From Candidatus Endomicrobiellum devescovinae (GTDB lineage Bacteria; Elusimicrobiota; Endomicrobiia; Endomicrobiales; Endomicrobiaceae), in contig JAIRYK010000001.1 of NCBI GenBank assembly GCA_031267795.1, positions 1 through 64,000 on the forward strand: 64,000 nucleotides of DNA, written 5' to 3'. Shown here in pieces: positions 9,239 through 17,052 of this stretch. The translations under genes were made by a program, and so were the position numbers. How positions within the stretch are numbered: position 1 is the stretch's first letter; each line of letters starts with the position of its first letter. The notes below the pieces were generated by a model that was given only the letters and a program-made list of their open reading frames with translations, was not told the DNA's origin and made no database searches.

Positions 9239-9529
9239 ATGACTGTAAAAGAATTTTTATTAAATGGTAAAAAATATTGGGGATTTGAAGGGGAAATATC
9301 TCCCGGTAGTAATTTGGCTTTTATAAAAGGCGGCAAGGGGTTTATAATGTGCGGTTATTTAAATCTTGAAACTGCAGAAAAAATGAACAATGTTGCAGCC
9401 GTTGTGACAGGAGTTAAAACAATTGACGATATGTTAAATAAGAATATAGTAAGCTCTACGACAAACGCTCAAAAAATCGGCATTGTGCCCGGTATTTCAG
9501 TCTTGAAAGCTCTTGAGAAAATAGGCTAA
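9239..9529 (+). CDS. DUF1805 (YunC-like) protein
   Basis: A 96-residue protein matching the small DUF1805 family, with the usual pattern of a short beta-rich start, FIKGGKGFIMCGYLN in the middle and AEKMNNVAAVVTGVKTIDDML after it. The family has no settled function. It has its own ribosome binding site (TTTTGGAGAAATAA before the ATG) and sits between the GH57 gene and the initiator tRNA. It has no signal peptide or membrane segment. The tRNA promoter begins 14 bp after its stop. Confidence 0.75.
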   Translation: MTVKEFLLNGKKYWGFEGEISPGSNLAFIKGGKGFIMCGYLNLETAEKMNNVAAVVTGVKTIDDMLNKNIVSSTTNAQKIGIVPGISVLKALEKIG

Positions 9530-9542
9530 CAAGCAGATAAAT

Positions 9543-9571
9543 TTGACAAGGATAAACAAAATGTGTACAAT
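9543..9571 (+). promoter_or_regulatory. Sigma-70 promoter of the initiator tRNA
   Basis: A -35 box TTGACA (9543-9548), a 17-bp spacer and a -10 box TACAAT (9566-9571). The expected transcription start near 9578 lies about 5 bp before the tRNA. This is one of the best consensus promoters in the window, as expected for a stable RNA gene. Confidence 0.85.
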
Positions 9572-9582
9572 CTCTTCATAAT

Positions 9583-9656
<74 letters not shown>

Positions 9657-9671
9657 TTTATAATATTTAAA

Positions 9672-9700
9672 ACGACCTCTTGTCAGGTCGTATTTTTTTT
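9672..9700 (+). terminator. Rho-independent terminator after tRNA-fMet
   Basis: A 7-bp perfect stem (ACGACCT, 9672-9678, with AGGTCGT, 9685-9691) with a 6-nt loop is followed by A and eight T (9693-9700). It lies 15 bp beyond the tRNA. Confidence 0.85.
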
Positions 9701-9734
9701 GTAAAAGCGTTTTTTTATTTGGTATAATCGCAAA

Positions 9735-10196
9735 ATGATAATTGACGATTTAAAAAATATAAATTTCTATTCAAATTTTAATAGTTCTATTAAATTGGCG
9801 TTACGTTTTATTAAAGATAACGCCAATTGTTTTGCAAAAGAAGAGCGTTATGAAATAAACAAAAATATTTATGCCGTGATAGAAACGTCCCTCCCTAAAT
9901 CTCTCAAACAGCAAAAATTGGAAGCCCACAGAAAATATATTGACGTTCAGTATATTGTTGACGGTTATGATGTAATAGGCTATAGGAGTTTGTTGGATTG
10001 TTATCAAATATATAAAGATTACGATGAGACAAAAGATATAGAATTTTTCAATGACAAACCTGATTTTAACATTGTTATAAACGAAGGTCATTTCTCAATA
10101 TTTTTTCCTAGCGACGCTCATGCTCCGCTATGCGGGGAAAAACCTGTAAAAAAGTGTATAGTAAAAATTGACGTAAATACAGTTCTTAGTAAATAA
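9735..10196 (+). CDS. YhcH/YjgK/YiaL (DUF386) family protein
   Basis: A 153-residue cupin-like protein of the YhcH/YjgK/YiaL family. The conserved pattern is AHRKYIDVQYIVDG, then IGY, a DIEFF segment and SIFFPSDAHAPLCG, with histidines that bind metal in the family. Members occur with sialic acid and uncommon sugar catabolism genes, and YhcH has been proposed as a sugar epimerase, so a role in sugar handling is likely. No sialic acid genes are next to it here. The start is the ATG 9 bp after a TATAAT-like stretch; no strong ribosome binding site is seen. It has its own transcription unit after the tRNA terminator. Confidence 0.8.
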   Translation: MIIDDLKNINFYSNFNSSIKLALRFIKDNANCFAKEERYEINKNIYAVIETSLPKSLKQQKLEAHRKYIDVQYIVDGYDVIGYRSLLDCYQIYKDYDETKDIEFFNDKPDFNIVINEGHFSIFFPSDAHAPLCGEKPVKKCIVKIDVNTVLSK

Positions 10197-10215
10197 AATT
10201 ATGTAGAGGTATAAA

Positions 10216-10782
10216 ATGATTATAGGGTTGACCGGTTCTTATTGTTCCGGGAAAGATACAGTTGCAGACTATATATCGCAAAAACATGGATACAAGCATT
10301 TCTCTTTGTCTGACGTTATAAGAGAGATAATGAAAGAGGCTGGACTTGAGCCTACAAGAGAAAATCTTATTACGTTCGGCACAAATCTTCGTGAAGAAAA
10401 CGGCAATGGAGTTTTAGCAAAGAAAGTTTTGGAGAAAGCAAAAGATGAAGGCAAGTATTGCATAACTTCAATAAGGCATTCGGAAGAGGTAAGCGAACTT
10501 AGAAAAAGAAAAGATTTTGTATTGATAAATGTTGACGCTCCTCAGGATGTTCGTTTTGAAAGAATGCAGAAAAGAAAAAGACCTGGTGATCCTCAAACGT
10601 TGGAAAAGTTTGTAGAGCTTGAAAAAAAGGAATCTCAGACTTCAGGTTCAGGACAACAGCTTAGAAAAACAGCCAATATGGCAGACATTACTTTTATAAA
10701 CGATTCCAATGATATGGCAACTCTTAAAGCGACGGTGGACAATCTTTTAGAAGATTTAGAAAATGAAAGAAGAAATCTTTGA
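10216..10782 (+). CDS. P-loop nucleotide kinase-like protein (dephospho-CoA kinase/UPF0200 type)
   Basis: A 188-residue P-loop protein. The Walker A loop is GLTGSYCSGKDT (residues 4-15), followed by a substrate-type helix (FSLSDVIREIMKE) and a later lid-like RMQKRKRPGDPQT segment, an arrangement seen in dephospho-CoA kinases, archaeal UPF0200 proteins and the kinase-like domain of some dCMP deaminases. The usual CoaE signature GGIGSGKS is not matched, so I do not call it coaE. It likely phosphorylates a nucleotide or coenzyme. It overlaps the next gene by 20 bp, which suggests translational coupling. Confidence 0.6.
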   Translation: MIIGLTGSYCSGKDTVADYISQKHGYKHFSLSDVIREIMKEAGLEPTRENLITFGTNLREENGNGVLAKKVLEKAKDEGKYCITSIRHSEEVSELRKRKDFVLINVDAPQDVRFERMQKRKRPGDPQTLEKFVELEKKESQTSGSGQQLRKTANMADITFINDSNDMATLKATVDNLLEDLENERRNL

Positions 10783-11998
10783 TGTTGTAGTTATCGGCTG
10801 TGGCGCTTCTGGAATGATGGCAGCCATAAGAGCTGGACAGCGTGGTTTAAAAACTATAGTTTTGGAGAAAAAGTCGCGTCCTGGCATAAAGCTTTCAATT
10901 ACTGGAAAAGGCAGAGGTAATCTTACAAACAGCGCTCCAATAAAAGAGTTTGCAGATTGTTTTCATAACGGCAAATTTTTATACAGCAGTTTCAATGCTT
11001 TTTCAAACCTTGATACAATTTCTTTTTTTGAAAATTTAGGAGTTCCGTGCAAACTTGAAAGAGGCAGAAGATATTTTATTGCAAGTGGCAAAGCTCAAGA
11101 CGCGGTTGACGCTTTTGTAAAAGAAGTTAAAAAATTTTCCAAAATACTTACTTCTTTTGACGTAAAAAGTGTAAAGAGAAACAGCGATTTTACATTTATA
11201 ATTTCTTCCGTAAAAAATTCAATAAAATCAAGAAATCTAATATTGGCTTGCGGCGGATCTTCGTATCCTTCAACAGGTTCGGACGGTTCAGGATATGCTA
11301 TTGCAAAATCTTTAGGGCATACTATAAAACCTCCGCTTCCTTTCCTTGTCCCTATAGTGCTAGATAAAGAATATTTAAAAGAACTCCAAGGTTTAAAATT
11401 AAGAAATATTGAAATTTCCGTTATTTCAGATGGCAAGACTCTTTTCAAAGAATTCGGTGAGATGGAGTTTACGAGTTTTGGAGCAGACGGACCAATAATT
11501 TTAACATTAAGCAGGTTTATAGCGGAAGAGATTTCTGATAAAAATTTGATTTTATCGCTGAATTTAAAGCCTGCTCTTTCAAAGGAACAGTTAAATCAAA
11601 GATTATTAAGGGAAATAGATAAATTCGGACAGTACCATTTAAATATTATGCTTAAAGAGCTGATTCCCGTTAAGATGATAAGACCGTTTATAAGCTATTG
11701 TGGGGTTAATGCGACTAAGAAATGCTCGCAGATTAATAAAATTGATAGAGAGAAAATATTAAATGGATTTTTTGATTTCAGGTTTAATATAGTAAAAACT
11801 AAAGATTTTAAAGAAGCAATAGTTACAAGAGGCGGTGTTATTATTGACGAAATAAAGCAAAAAACAATGGAATCAAAATTAGTTAAGAATTTATATTTTT
11901 GCGGAGAAGTTATAGACATAGATGCGCCTACGGGTGGTTTTAATTTGCAGGCGGCGTTTTCAACTGGCTATTTAGCTGGAACTTCAATAGGAGATTAA
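10763..11998 (+). CDS. HI0933/YhiN-family FAD-dependent oxidoreductase
   Basis: A 411-residue flavoprotein of the HI0933 family. The N-terminal FAD-binding Rossmann motif is VVVIGCGASGMMAAIRAGQRG (read across the motif), followed by the family hallmark SITGKGRGNLTN. A second nucleotide-binding turn is in LACGGSSYPSTGSDGSGY, and the C-terminal FAD motif is YFCGEVIDIDAPTGGFNLQ. Family members are putative dehydrogenases whose physiological substrate is not established. The coding start overlaps the preceding kinase-like gene, and the following gene starts directly after its stop, so the three form a tight operon. Confidence 0.88.
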   Translation: MKEEIFDVVVIGCGASGMMAAIRAGQRGLKTIVLEKKSRPGIKLSITGKGRGNLTNSAPIKEFADCFHNGKFLYSSFNAFSNLDTISFFENLGVPCKLERGRRYFIASGKAQDAVDAFVKEVKKFSKILTSFDVKSVKRNSDFTFIISSVKNSIKSRNLILACGGSSYPSTGSDGSGYAIAKSLGHTIKPPLPFLVPIVLDKEYLKELQGLKLRNIEISVISDGKTLFKEFGEMEFTSFGADGPIILTLSRFIAEEISDKNLILSLNLKPALSKEQLNQRLLREIDKFGQYHLNIMLKELIPVKMIRPFISYCGVNATKKCSQINKIDREKILNGFFDFRFNIVKTKDFKEAIVTRGGVIIDEIKQKTMESKLVKNLYFCGEVIDIDAPTGGFNLQAAFSTGYLAGTSIGD

Positions 11999-12271
11999 AT
12001 GAGTATTTTTGAAGCTTTTATGATGGTATGTTTTGGCGCAGCTTGGCCTTTTTCAATATATAAGTCTTACAAGTCAAGAACTAATAAAGGAAAGAGTTTG
12101 GGATTTTTGATAGTTGTGATAATAGGCTATATATGCGGTATAACTCATAAAATATTTTATAACTATGACAATGTAATTTTTTTATATCTTTTGAATTTTA
12201 TGATGATTTTAATGGATTTTTGTTTGTACTTTAGAAACAACTTGATTGCCAAAAAGCAGAACCGCACTTAA
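11999..12271 (+). CDS. Small PQ-loop-like (SemiSWEET-like) membrane protein
   Basis: A 90-residue protein with three hydrophobic segments. The first ends in FGAAWPFSIYKSYKSR, followed by TNKGKSLGF. This resembles the PQ-loop/SemiSWEET pattern, where a proline in the first helix is followed by a basic loop, but the glutamine of the PQ pair is replaced by phenylalanine. SemiSWEETs are half-size sugar transporters acting as dimers. Whether this degenerate form transports sugar is unknown. It starts on the base after the stop of the flavoprotein gene, so it is translated from the same message. A better SemiSWEET match, but broken, is at 40981-41288. Confidence 0.6.
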   Translation: MSIFEAFMMVCFGAAWPFSIYKSYKSRTNKGKSLGFLIVVIIGYICGITHKIFYNYDNVIFLYLLNFMMILMDFCLYFRNNLIAKKQNRT

Positions 12272-12286
12272 AATCAGAGTTGAGTA

Positions 12287-12316
12287 TATCTTTATAGGCT
12301 TCCCTGCCAAAAGATA
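12287..12316 (+). terminator. Hairpin after the PQ-loop-like gene, possible terminator
   Basis: TATCTTT (12287-12293) pairs with AAAGATA (12310-12316), and inside it GGC (12297-12299) pairs with GCC (12306-12308). No T tract follows, so it is a weak terminator candidate or an RNA end-protecting hairpin. Confidence 0.3.
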
Positions 12317-12401
12317 AATATTTATATTATTGTACATTATTGTACTTTTACTTAAACCTATACAGTGAGTAGAAATAACAAGCATAAATATCTTTATTTG
12401 T

Positions 12402-12430
12402 TTGACTTTCAGTTGTATTTTAAATATACT
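12402..12430 (+). promoter_or_regulatory. Sigma-70 promoter of the glutamate synthase-carAB operon
   Basis: TTGACT (12402-12407), a 17-bp spacer and TATACT (12425-12430) form a near-consensus promoter. Transcription should begin near 12437, leaving a leader of about 113 nt before the first gene. A perfect tandem 10-bp repeat (ATTATTGTAC twice, 12326-12345) lies about 56 bp upstream of the -35 box and could bind a regulator; that is speculative. Confidence 0.75.
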
Positions 12431-12469
12431 TTAACGAAATAAAATGGGTTATGAAAGTCATCTGCGTGT

Positions 12470-12508
12470 CCTAAAAATCTCCCGCTAGGGTATTTTTAGG
12501 GCGTTTTT
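12470..12508 (+). promoter_or_regulatory. Terminator-like hairpin in the leader of the glutamate synthase operon (attenuator candidate)
   Basis: CCTAAAAAT (12470-12478) pairs perfectly with ATTTTTAGG (12492-12500), and inside it CCC (12481-12483) pairs with GGG (12488-12490) around a GCTA loop. GCG and five T (12504-12508) follow. It sits between the predicted start of transcription and the first gene, so it would have to be read through or undone for expression. This suggests attenuation. I recognise no known riboswitch here. Confidence 0.5.
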
Positions 12509-12549
12509 ACGTGTAAAGTACGTTCGGGTGTTGTTTTTCTGGAGGTCTA

Positions 12550-13641
12550 ATGTTAAAAGAAGGGGAGTTACGAATTCCATCTGGATGTGCGATAAGCGGC
12601 ATTATAGATAAAAAAGGCAAAAGATTTAGCGGTGAAGAAATTATTAAATCTATTGCTTTAATGCATGAAAGATCAAATGGTTTGGGTGGCGGTTTTGCTG
12701 CTTATGGTATTTATCCCCAATATAAAGAACTTTATGCTTTTCACATTTTTTACGACAATCTAAGCATTAAAACCCAAGTAGAAGACTTCCTTGCAAAACA
12801 TTTTGAAATAGAAAGTGCTGGAAACATTCCTACAAAATCTGTTCCAAATATAAAAGACCAACCTCTAATATGGCGTTATTTTGTTTATCCAAGAATTTAT
12901 ATGTCAAAAGAAGAAGTGATAGATGAAGACGAATTTACTTCCAGATGCGTGATAAAAATAAATAAAGAATATAATGGCGCATACGTTTTTTCAAGCGGCA
13001 AAAATATGGGAGCTTTTAAAGGCGTAGGGTATCCTGAAGATATAGGCGAATTTTTTATGTTGGACAGGTACGAAGCTTACATGTGGACTGCCCATGGAAG
13101 ATTCCCTACAAATACTCCGGGCTGGTGGGGTGGAGCACACCCTTTTACAATGCTTAACTGGTCTGTAGTGCATAATGGCGAAATATCTTCTTACGATGCC
13201 AACAGGCGTTTTGTTGAGATGTTTGGGTATAGATGTACTTTGCAAACTGACACTGAAGTAATAACATATCTTTTTGATTTACTTGTAAGAAAACATAAAA
13301 TGCCAATGGATAAAGCATTAAAAGCAGTAGCAGCTCCTTTCTGGGACGATATAGAAAGAGAAAGTAAAGAAATCCAAAAAGAACTTAAAAGTATTAGAAC
13401 TGCTTACTCTAGTGTGCTTATAAACGGACCTTTTTCAATAATTTTGGGTTGCCAAAAAGGAATGATAGCTTTAAACGACAGGATAAAGCTTCGCTCTATG
13501 GTTGCTGCAGAAAAAGGCGACAGAACTTATGTCGCAAGCGAAGAGAGTGCTATAAGAATAATATGCGATAATCCTGATAGGGTTTGGTCGCCGAGAGGTG
13601 GGGAAGCTGTTATTGCTTTATTGGAAGGTAAAAATAAATGA
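12550..13641 (+). CDS. Glutamate synthase, glutamine amidotransferase subunit (archaeal-type, GltB N-terminal domain)
   Basis: A 363-residue class II glutamine amidotransferase matching the N-terminal domain of glutamate synthase, here as a separate protein. Catalytic Cys14 (SGCAISG) would become N-terminal after removal of a 13-residue leader. Ntn-hydrolase landmarks follow: WTAHGRFPTNTPGWWGGAHP and WSVVHNGEISSYDANR, then LQTDTEVI. It releases ammonia from glutamine for the synthase domain of the next gene. The start has a strong ribosome binding site (GGAGG, 5 bp upstream). Its stop overlaps the next start by 4 bp (ATGA). It heads the operon that continues to carB. Confidence 0.88.
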   Translation: MLKEGELRIPSGCAISGIIDKKGKRFSGEEIIKSIALMHERSNGLGGGFAAYGIYPQYKELYAFHIFYDNLSIKTQVEDFLAKHFEIESAGNIPTKSVPNIKDQPLIWRYFVYPRIYMSKEEVIDEDEFTSRCVIKINKEYNGAYVFSSGKNMGAFKGVGYPEDIGEFFMLDRYEAYMWTAHGRFPTNTPGWWGGAHPFTMLNWSVVHNGEISSYDANRRFVEMFGYRCTLQTDTEVITYLFDLLVRKHKMPMDKALKAVAAPFWDDIERESKEIQKELKSIRTAYSSVLINGPFSIILGCQKGMIALNDRIKLRSMVAAEKGDRTYVASEESAIRIICDNPDRVWSPRGGEAVIALLEGKNK

Positions 13642-15145
13642 ATTTAAATTTTAATAGTCCATTATTTGAAGTAATAAGAGATGAGAAAAAGTGCGTAAAA
13701 TGCAAAGTTTGCGTAGTGGAATGTTCAAATAAAGTTCATTCTTACGATGAGAAAAAAGATGTTTTTAAAGCCGATGATATGAAATGCGTCAACTGTCACA
13801 GGTGTGTGGTTCTTTGCCCAACAAGAGCTTTAATTGTAAAAAAATATCCTCTTGAGTTTAGAGAAAATAAAAATTGGTCAGAAACAACAATAAAAGAAAT
13901 TTATAAACAGTCTCAAACTGGAGGAGTTTTGCTTTCAAGTATGGGAAATCCCAACCCTTTTCCAATTTATTGGGATAAAATACTCCTCAATGCTAGCCAA
14001 GTTACAAACCCCTCAATAGATCCATTAAGAGAGCCTATGGAGACAAAAGTTATGATAGGCAGAAAGCCTGAAAAACTTGAATTTGACTCTAATGGAAAAC
14101 TGATAACAAAAATACCTCCTCAAGTAAGCCTAAGCATGCCTATAATGTTTGCCGCTATGAGTTATGGAGCAATTTCAAAAAATGCACATGAATCTCTTGC
14201 TAGAGCTGCGGAGGAACTTGGCATTTGTTGCAATACAGGCGAGGGGGGGGGTTAAATAAAGATTTCTATAAATACGGAAAAAATACTATTGTTCAAGTAG
14301 CATCTGGAAGATTTGGCGTTCACAAGGAATATTTAGATGCTGGAGTTGCAATAGAAATTAAGATAGGTCAGGGAGCAAAACCTGGAATTGGCGGACATCT
14401 TCCTGGTCGTAAGGTTGGAGAAGATGTTTCTGCTACAAGAATGATACCAGTAGGTTCTGACGCTATTTCTCCAGCTCCGCACCATGATATTTATTCAATT
14501 GAAGATTTAAGGCAACTTATATTTTCGTTAAAAGAAGTTACTCATTATGAAAAGCCAATATTTGTAAAGATTGCTGCGGTGCATAATGCTGCTGCTATAG
14601 CTTCTGGCGTGGCAAGAGCTGGAGCCGATGCAATTGTCGTTGATGGATTTCGCGGTGGTACTGGAGCAGCCCCGACGAGAGTTAGGGATAATGTGGGAAT
14701 TCCAATAGAGCTTGCTTTGGCTTCAATTGATCAAAGACTAAGGGAAGAAGGGATAAGAAATCAAATTTCTTTATTAGTTGCTGGAAGTATAAGAAAGAGC
14801 GCAGATGTAGTTAAGGCTATAGCTTTGGGAGCAGATGCAGCATGTATAGGAACCGCAGCTCTTATAGCTATGGGTTGCCATATGTGCCGCACATGCACTA
14901 CAGGCAAGTGCAACTGGGGTATAGCAACTCAAGAGCCTGATCTTGAAAAAAGATTAGACCCAGACATTATGTATAAACGTTTGGTTAATTTAGTCTCGGC
15001 GTGGAATCACGAGATTCAAGAAATGCTCGGCGGTATGGGAATAAATGCAATTGATAGTTTGCGCGGCAATAGGCTTATGCTTAGAGGCATAGGTTTGAAC
15101 GAAAAAGAACTTGAGATACTCGGCATCAAATATGCGGGAGAGTAA
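13638..15145 (+). pseudogene. Glutamate synthase FMN/synthase subunit with N-terminal ferredoxin, frameshifted at a G9 run
   Basis: Two adjacent frames together make one glutamate synthase central subunit of about 500 residues. The first frame (13638-14255) carries a two-cluster ferredoxin (CVKCKVCVVECSN and CVNCHRCVVLCPT) and the start of the FMN-binding barrel up to NTGEGGG, where it stops. The second (readable from about 14252) continues at once with LNKDFYKYGKN, then VQVASGRFGV, the KIGQGAKPGIGGHLPG motif, DGFRGGTGAAPT and the Fe-S cysteines CHMCRTCTTGKC. The break is inside nine G (14243-14251); seven or ten G would restore the frame. No other damage is visible. It may be a fresh pseudogene, a slippage-controlled gene or a base-calling error. 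It lies between the other two synthase subunits. Confidence 0.85.
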
Positions 15146-15148
15146 AAT

Positions 15149-15886
15149 ATGAAAAAAATAAAAGCTTTAGATATGTATTACCGTGAGCTTAATGATTCCA
15201 TAGATAATGAAATAAAGACTGATAAAAATATAATGTTGACTGATGTTTTTGGACAAAGATATATAGGTAGAGGATTGCCTCAAGGTGTTAAAATTAAAAT
15301 ACAAGGTACGCCCGGAAATGATATGGCAGTCTATATGGACGGAGCAGAAATAGAAGTATTTGGAAATGTGCAAGACGCTGCTGGAAACACCATGAACTCT
15401 GGAAGAATTATTGTTCATGGAAGATGTGGAGATACTCTTGGGTATGCCATGAGAGGCGGCGAAATATATATTGAGGGGAATGTTGGTTATAGAGTGGGAA
15501 TCCACATGAAGGAATATAAAAAAATGAAGCCTTTGATTGTTGTCGGAGGAAAAGCCGGCGACTTTTTGGGTGAATACATGGCAGGCGGTTCTATCATTCT
15601 TTTAGCGCTTGACCTTGCAAAAGATGAAGAAATAGTAGGAAGATTTTGCGGCACGGGAATACACGGTGGGAAAATATATATAAACGGCAAAGTTGATAAA
15701 TATAAATTTGGAAAAGAAATAGAAAAAGTTTCTTTAGATGAAGAAGATATTGTTTTTCTAAAAAGGCATATTGATTTGTATTCAAAATTTTTCAAAAAAG
15801 ATTTGTCGCATTTAAAGATAGAATCTTTTTCAAAGTATGCGGCTGTTAACAAAAATCCGTATGCTAATATGTATTGCGCTAATTAG
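15149..15886 (+). CDS. Glutamate synthase GXGXG-domain subunit (GltB C-terminal domain)
   Basis: A 245-residue protein corresponding to the C-terminal right-handed beta-helix of GltB. It has repeated glycine-rich turns typical of the domain: GRGLPQGVKIKIQGTPGN, DAAGNTMNSGRIIVHG, GDTLGYAMRGGEIYIEG and DFLGEYMAGGSIILL. In intact synthases this domain is structural and helps shape the ammonia tunnel; archaeal-type enzymes carry it as a separate subunit. It starts 3 bp after the frameshifted synthase subunit. With that subunit broken, this protein may have no partner unless the frame is restored. Confidence 0.85.
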   Translation: MKKIKALDMYYRELNDSIDNEIKTDKNIMLTDVFGQRYIGRGLPQGVKIKIQGTPGNDMAVYMDGAEIEVFGNVQDAAGNTMNSGRIIVHGRCGDTLGYAMRGGEIYIEGNVGYRVGIHMKEYKKMKPLIVVGGKAGDFLGEYMAGGSIILLALDLAKDEEIVGRFCGTGIHGGKIYINGKVDKYKFGKEIEKVSLDEEDIVFLKRHIDLYSKFFKKDLSHLKIESFSKYAAVNKNPYANMYCAN

Positions 15887-15912
15887 TTTAAATATATGCA
15901 GAGGTTTAAGAG

Positions 15913-17052
15913 ATGAAAAATGAGAGTTTCTTTGACAAGGGATACAAGAAAGCTTACCTTGAGCTTTCAAACGGAATAAAGCTTGAAGGCAAGGCTATTG
16001 GCGCAGATGTTTCGGTAAGCGGCGAAATGGTATTTAATACAGGCATGCTTGGATACAGCGAAGCAATGACAGACCCTTCGTATTGGGGGCAGATTTTGGT
16101 GTTTAGTTTTTGTTTAATTGGAAATTATGGAATACCTTTCCCCGAAAACGGGGATTTTTTTTCGTCTCAAGGACATGAAAGCTCTTCAATAAAAACGCAA
16201 GGCATAATAGTTTCGGATATTTACAGCGGGTGCCACCACCACGACAGAGGAATATCTCTTGAGGATTGGATGAAAAAGCAAGATGTGCCGGGTATTGCTG
16301 GAATAGACACAAGGTATTTAGTGCAGACAATAAGAGAAAGCGGAAATCTTTGGGGAAGAATTGTTCCCGAAGGAGCAAAACCTCAAAATAAAAGTAAATT
16401 TGAATTTTTAAAGCATTTTGAAGATGGAGAATACGTTGATCCATCAAAATTTAATTTAATGCCGTCGGTATCAACCAAAGAAAGACAAATAATAGGCAGA
16501 GGTTCCAAGAAAGTTGCGGTCATTGACTGTGGCGCAAAGTGGAACATTATGAGAATGCTTATAGAAAGAGGCTGTGAGGTGGAAGTATTGCCTTGGGATA
16601 CAGATTTTTCAACAGTTAAATGCGATGGTTGGGTTATAAGCAATGGTCCTGGAGATCCTAAAAATACCGCAGATTTAGTTGAGAGAATAAAAAAAGACGT
16701 GCTAACTTCAAATAAGCCTATTTTGGGAATATGTTTGGGGCATCAGCTTTTAGCGTTGGCTTCTGGCGCTAAAACCAAAAGATTAAGCCATGGACATAGA
16801 AGCCATAATCAGCCTGTTTTTTCTCTTCCAGATAAAAAAGCTTATATGTCTAGCCAAAACCACAGGTATGCTGTGGAGAAAAATTCAATACAAGCTGGTT
16901 GGGAATTATGGTTTGAAAATGCCAACGATGATTCTGTTGAAGGTTTGAAACACAAAACAAAACCATTTATGTCAGTGCAGTTCCACCCTGAAGCTTCAAG
17001 CGGTCCAAATGATACGTCTTGGATTATGGATAAACTTGTGGGATTGTTATAG
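15913..17052 (+). CDS. carA: Carbamoyl phosphate synthase small subunit
   Basis: A 379-residue glutamine amidotransferase subunit that supplies ammonia to CarB for carbamoyl phosphate (pyrimidines and arginine). The N-terminal CarA domain is visible (LELSNGIKLEGKAIG, NTGMLGYSEAMTDPSY, GIAGIDTRYLVQTIR). The class I amidotransferase domain has the catalytic cysteine in GICLGHQLLALA and the His-Glu pair in VQFHPEASSGP. Length is normal. It lies 26 bp after the glutamate synthase subunits and its stop overlaps the GTG start of the permease by one base. Confidence 0.95.
   Translation: MKNESFFDKGYKKAYLELSNGIKLEGKAIGADVSVSGEMVFNTGMLGYSEAMTDPSYWGQILVFSFCLIGNYGIPFPENGDFFSSQGHESSSIKTQGIIVSDIYSGCHHHDRGISLEDWMKKQDVPGIAGIDTRYLVQTIRESGNLWGRIVPEGAKPQNKSKFEFLKHFEDGEYVDPSKFNLMPSVSTKERQIIGRGSKKVAVIDCGAKWNIMRMLIERGCEVEVLPWDTDFSTVKCDGWVISNGPGDPKNTADLVERIKKDVLTSNKPILGICLGHQLLALASGAKTKRLSHGHRSHNQPVFSLPDKKAYMSSQNHRYAVEKNSIQAGWELWFENANDDSVEGLKHKTKPFMSVQFHPEASSGPNDTSWIMDKLVGLL

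Noticed and set aside
12326-12345. Tandem ATTATTGTAC repeats as the start of a repeat array
   Set aside because: Only two copies exist and the surrounding sequence is not repetitive; at most it is an operator.
12444-12488. A 14-codon leader peptide before glutamate synthase
   Set aside because: It has no clear ribosome binding site and no run of a regulatory amino acid, so I note it only in the attenuation finding and do not call it a gene.
14225-15145. A free-standing start (TTG at 14225) for the second half of the glutamate synthase subunit
   Set aside because: The first residues before the G run are an out-of-frame reading of conserved sequence, and the true homology begins only after the run. 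It is a fragment, not an independent gene.
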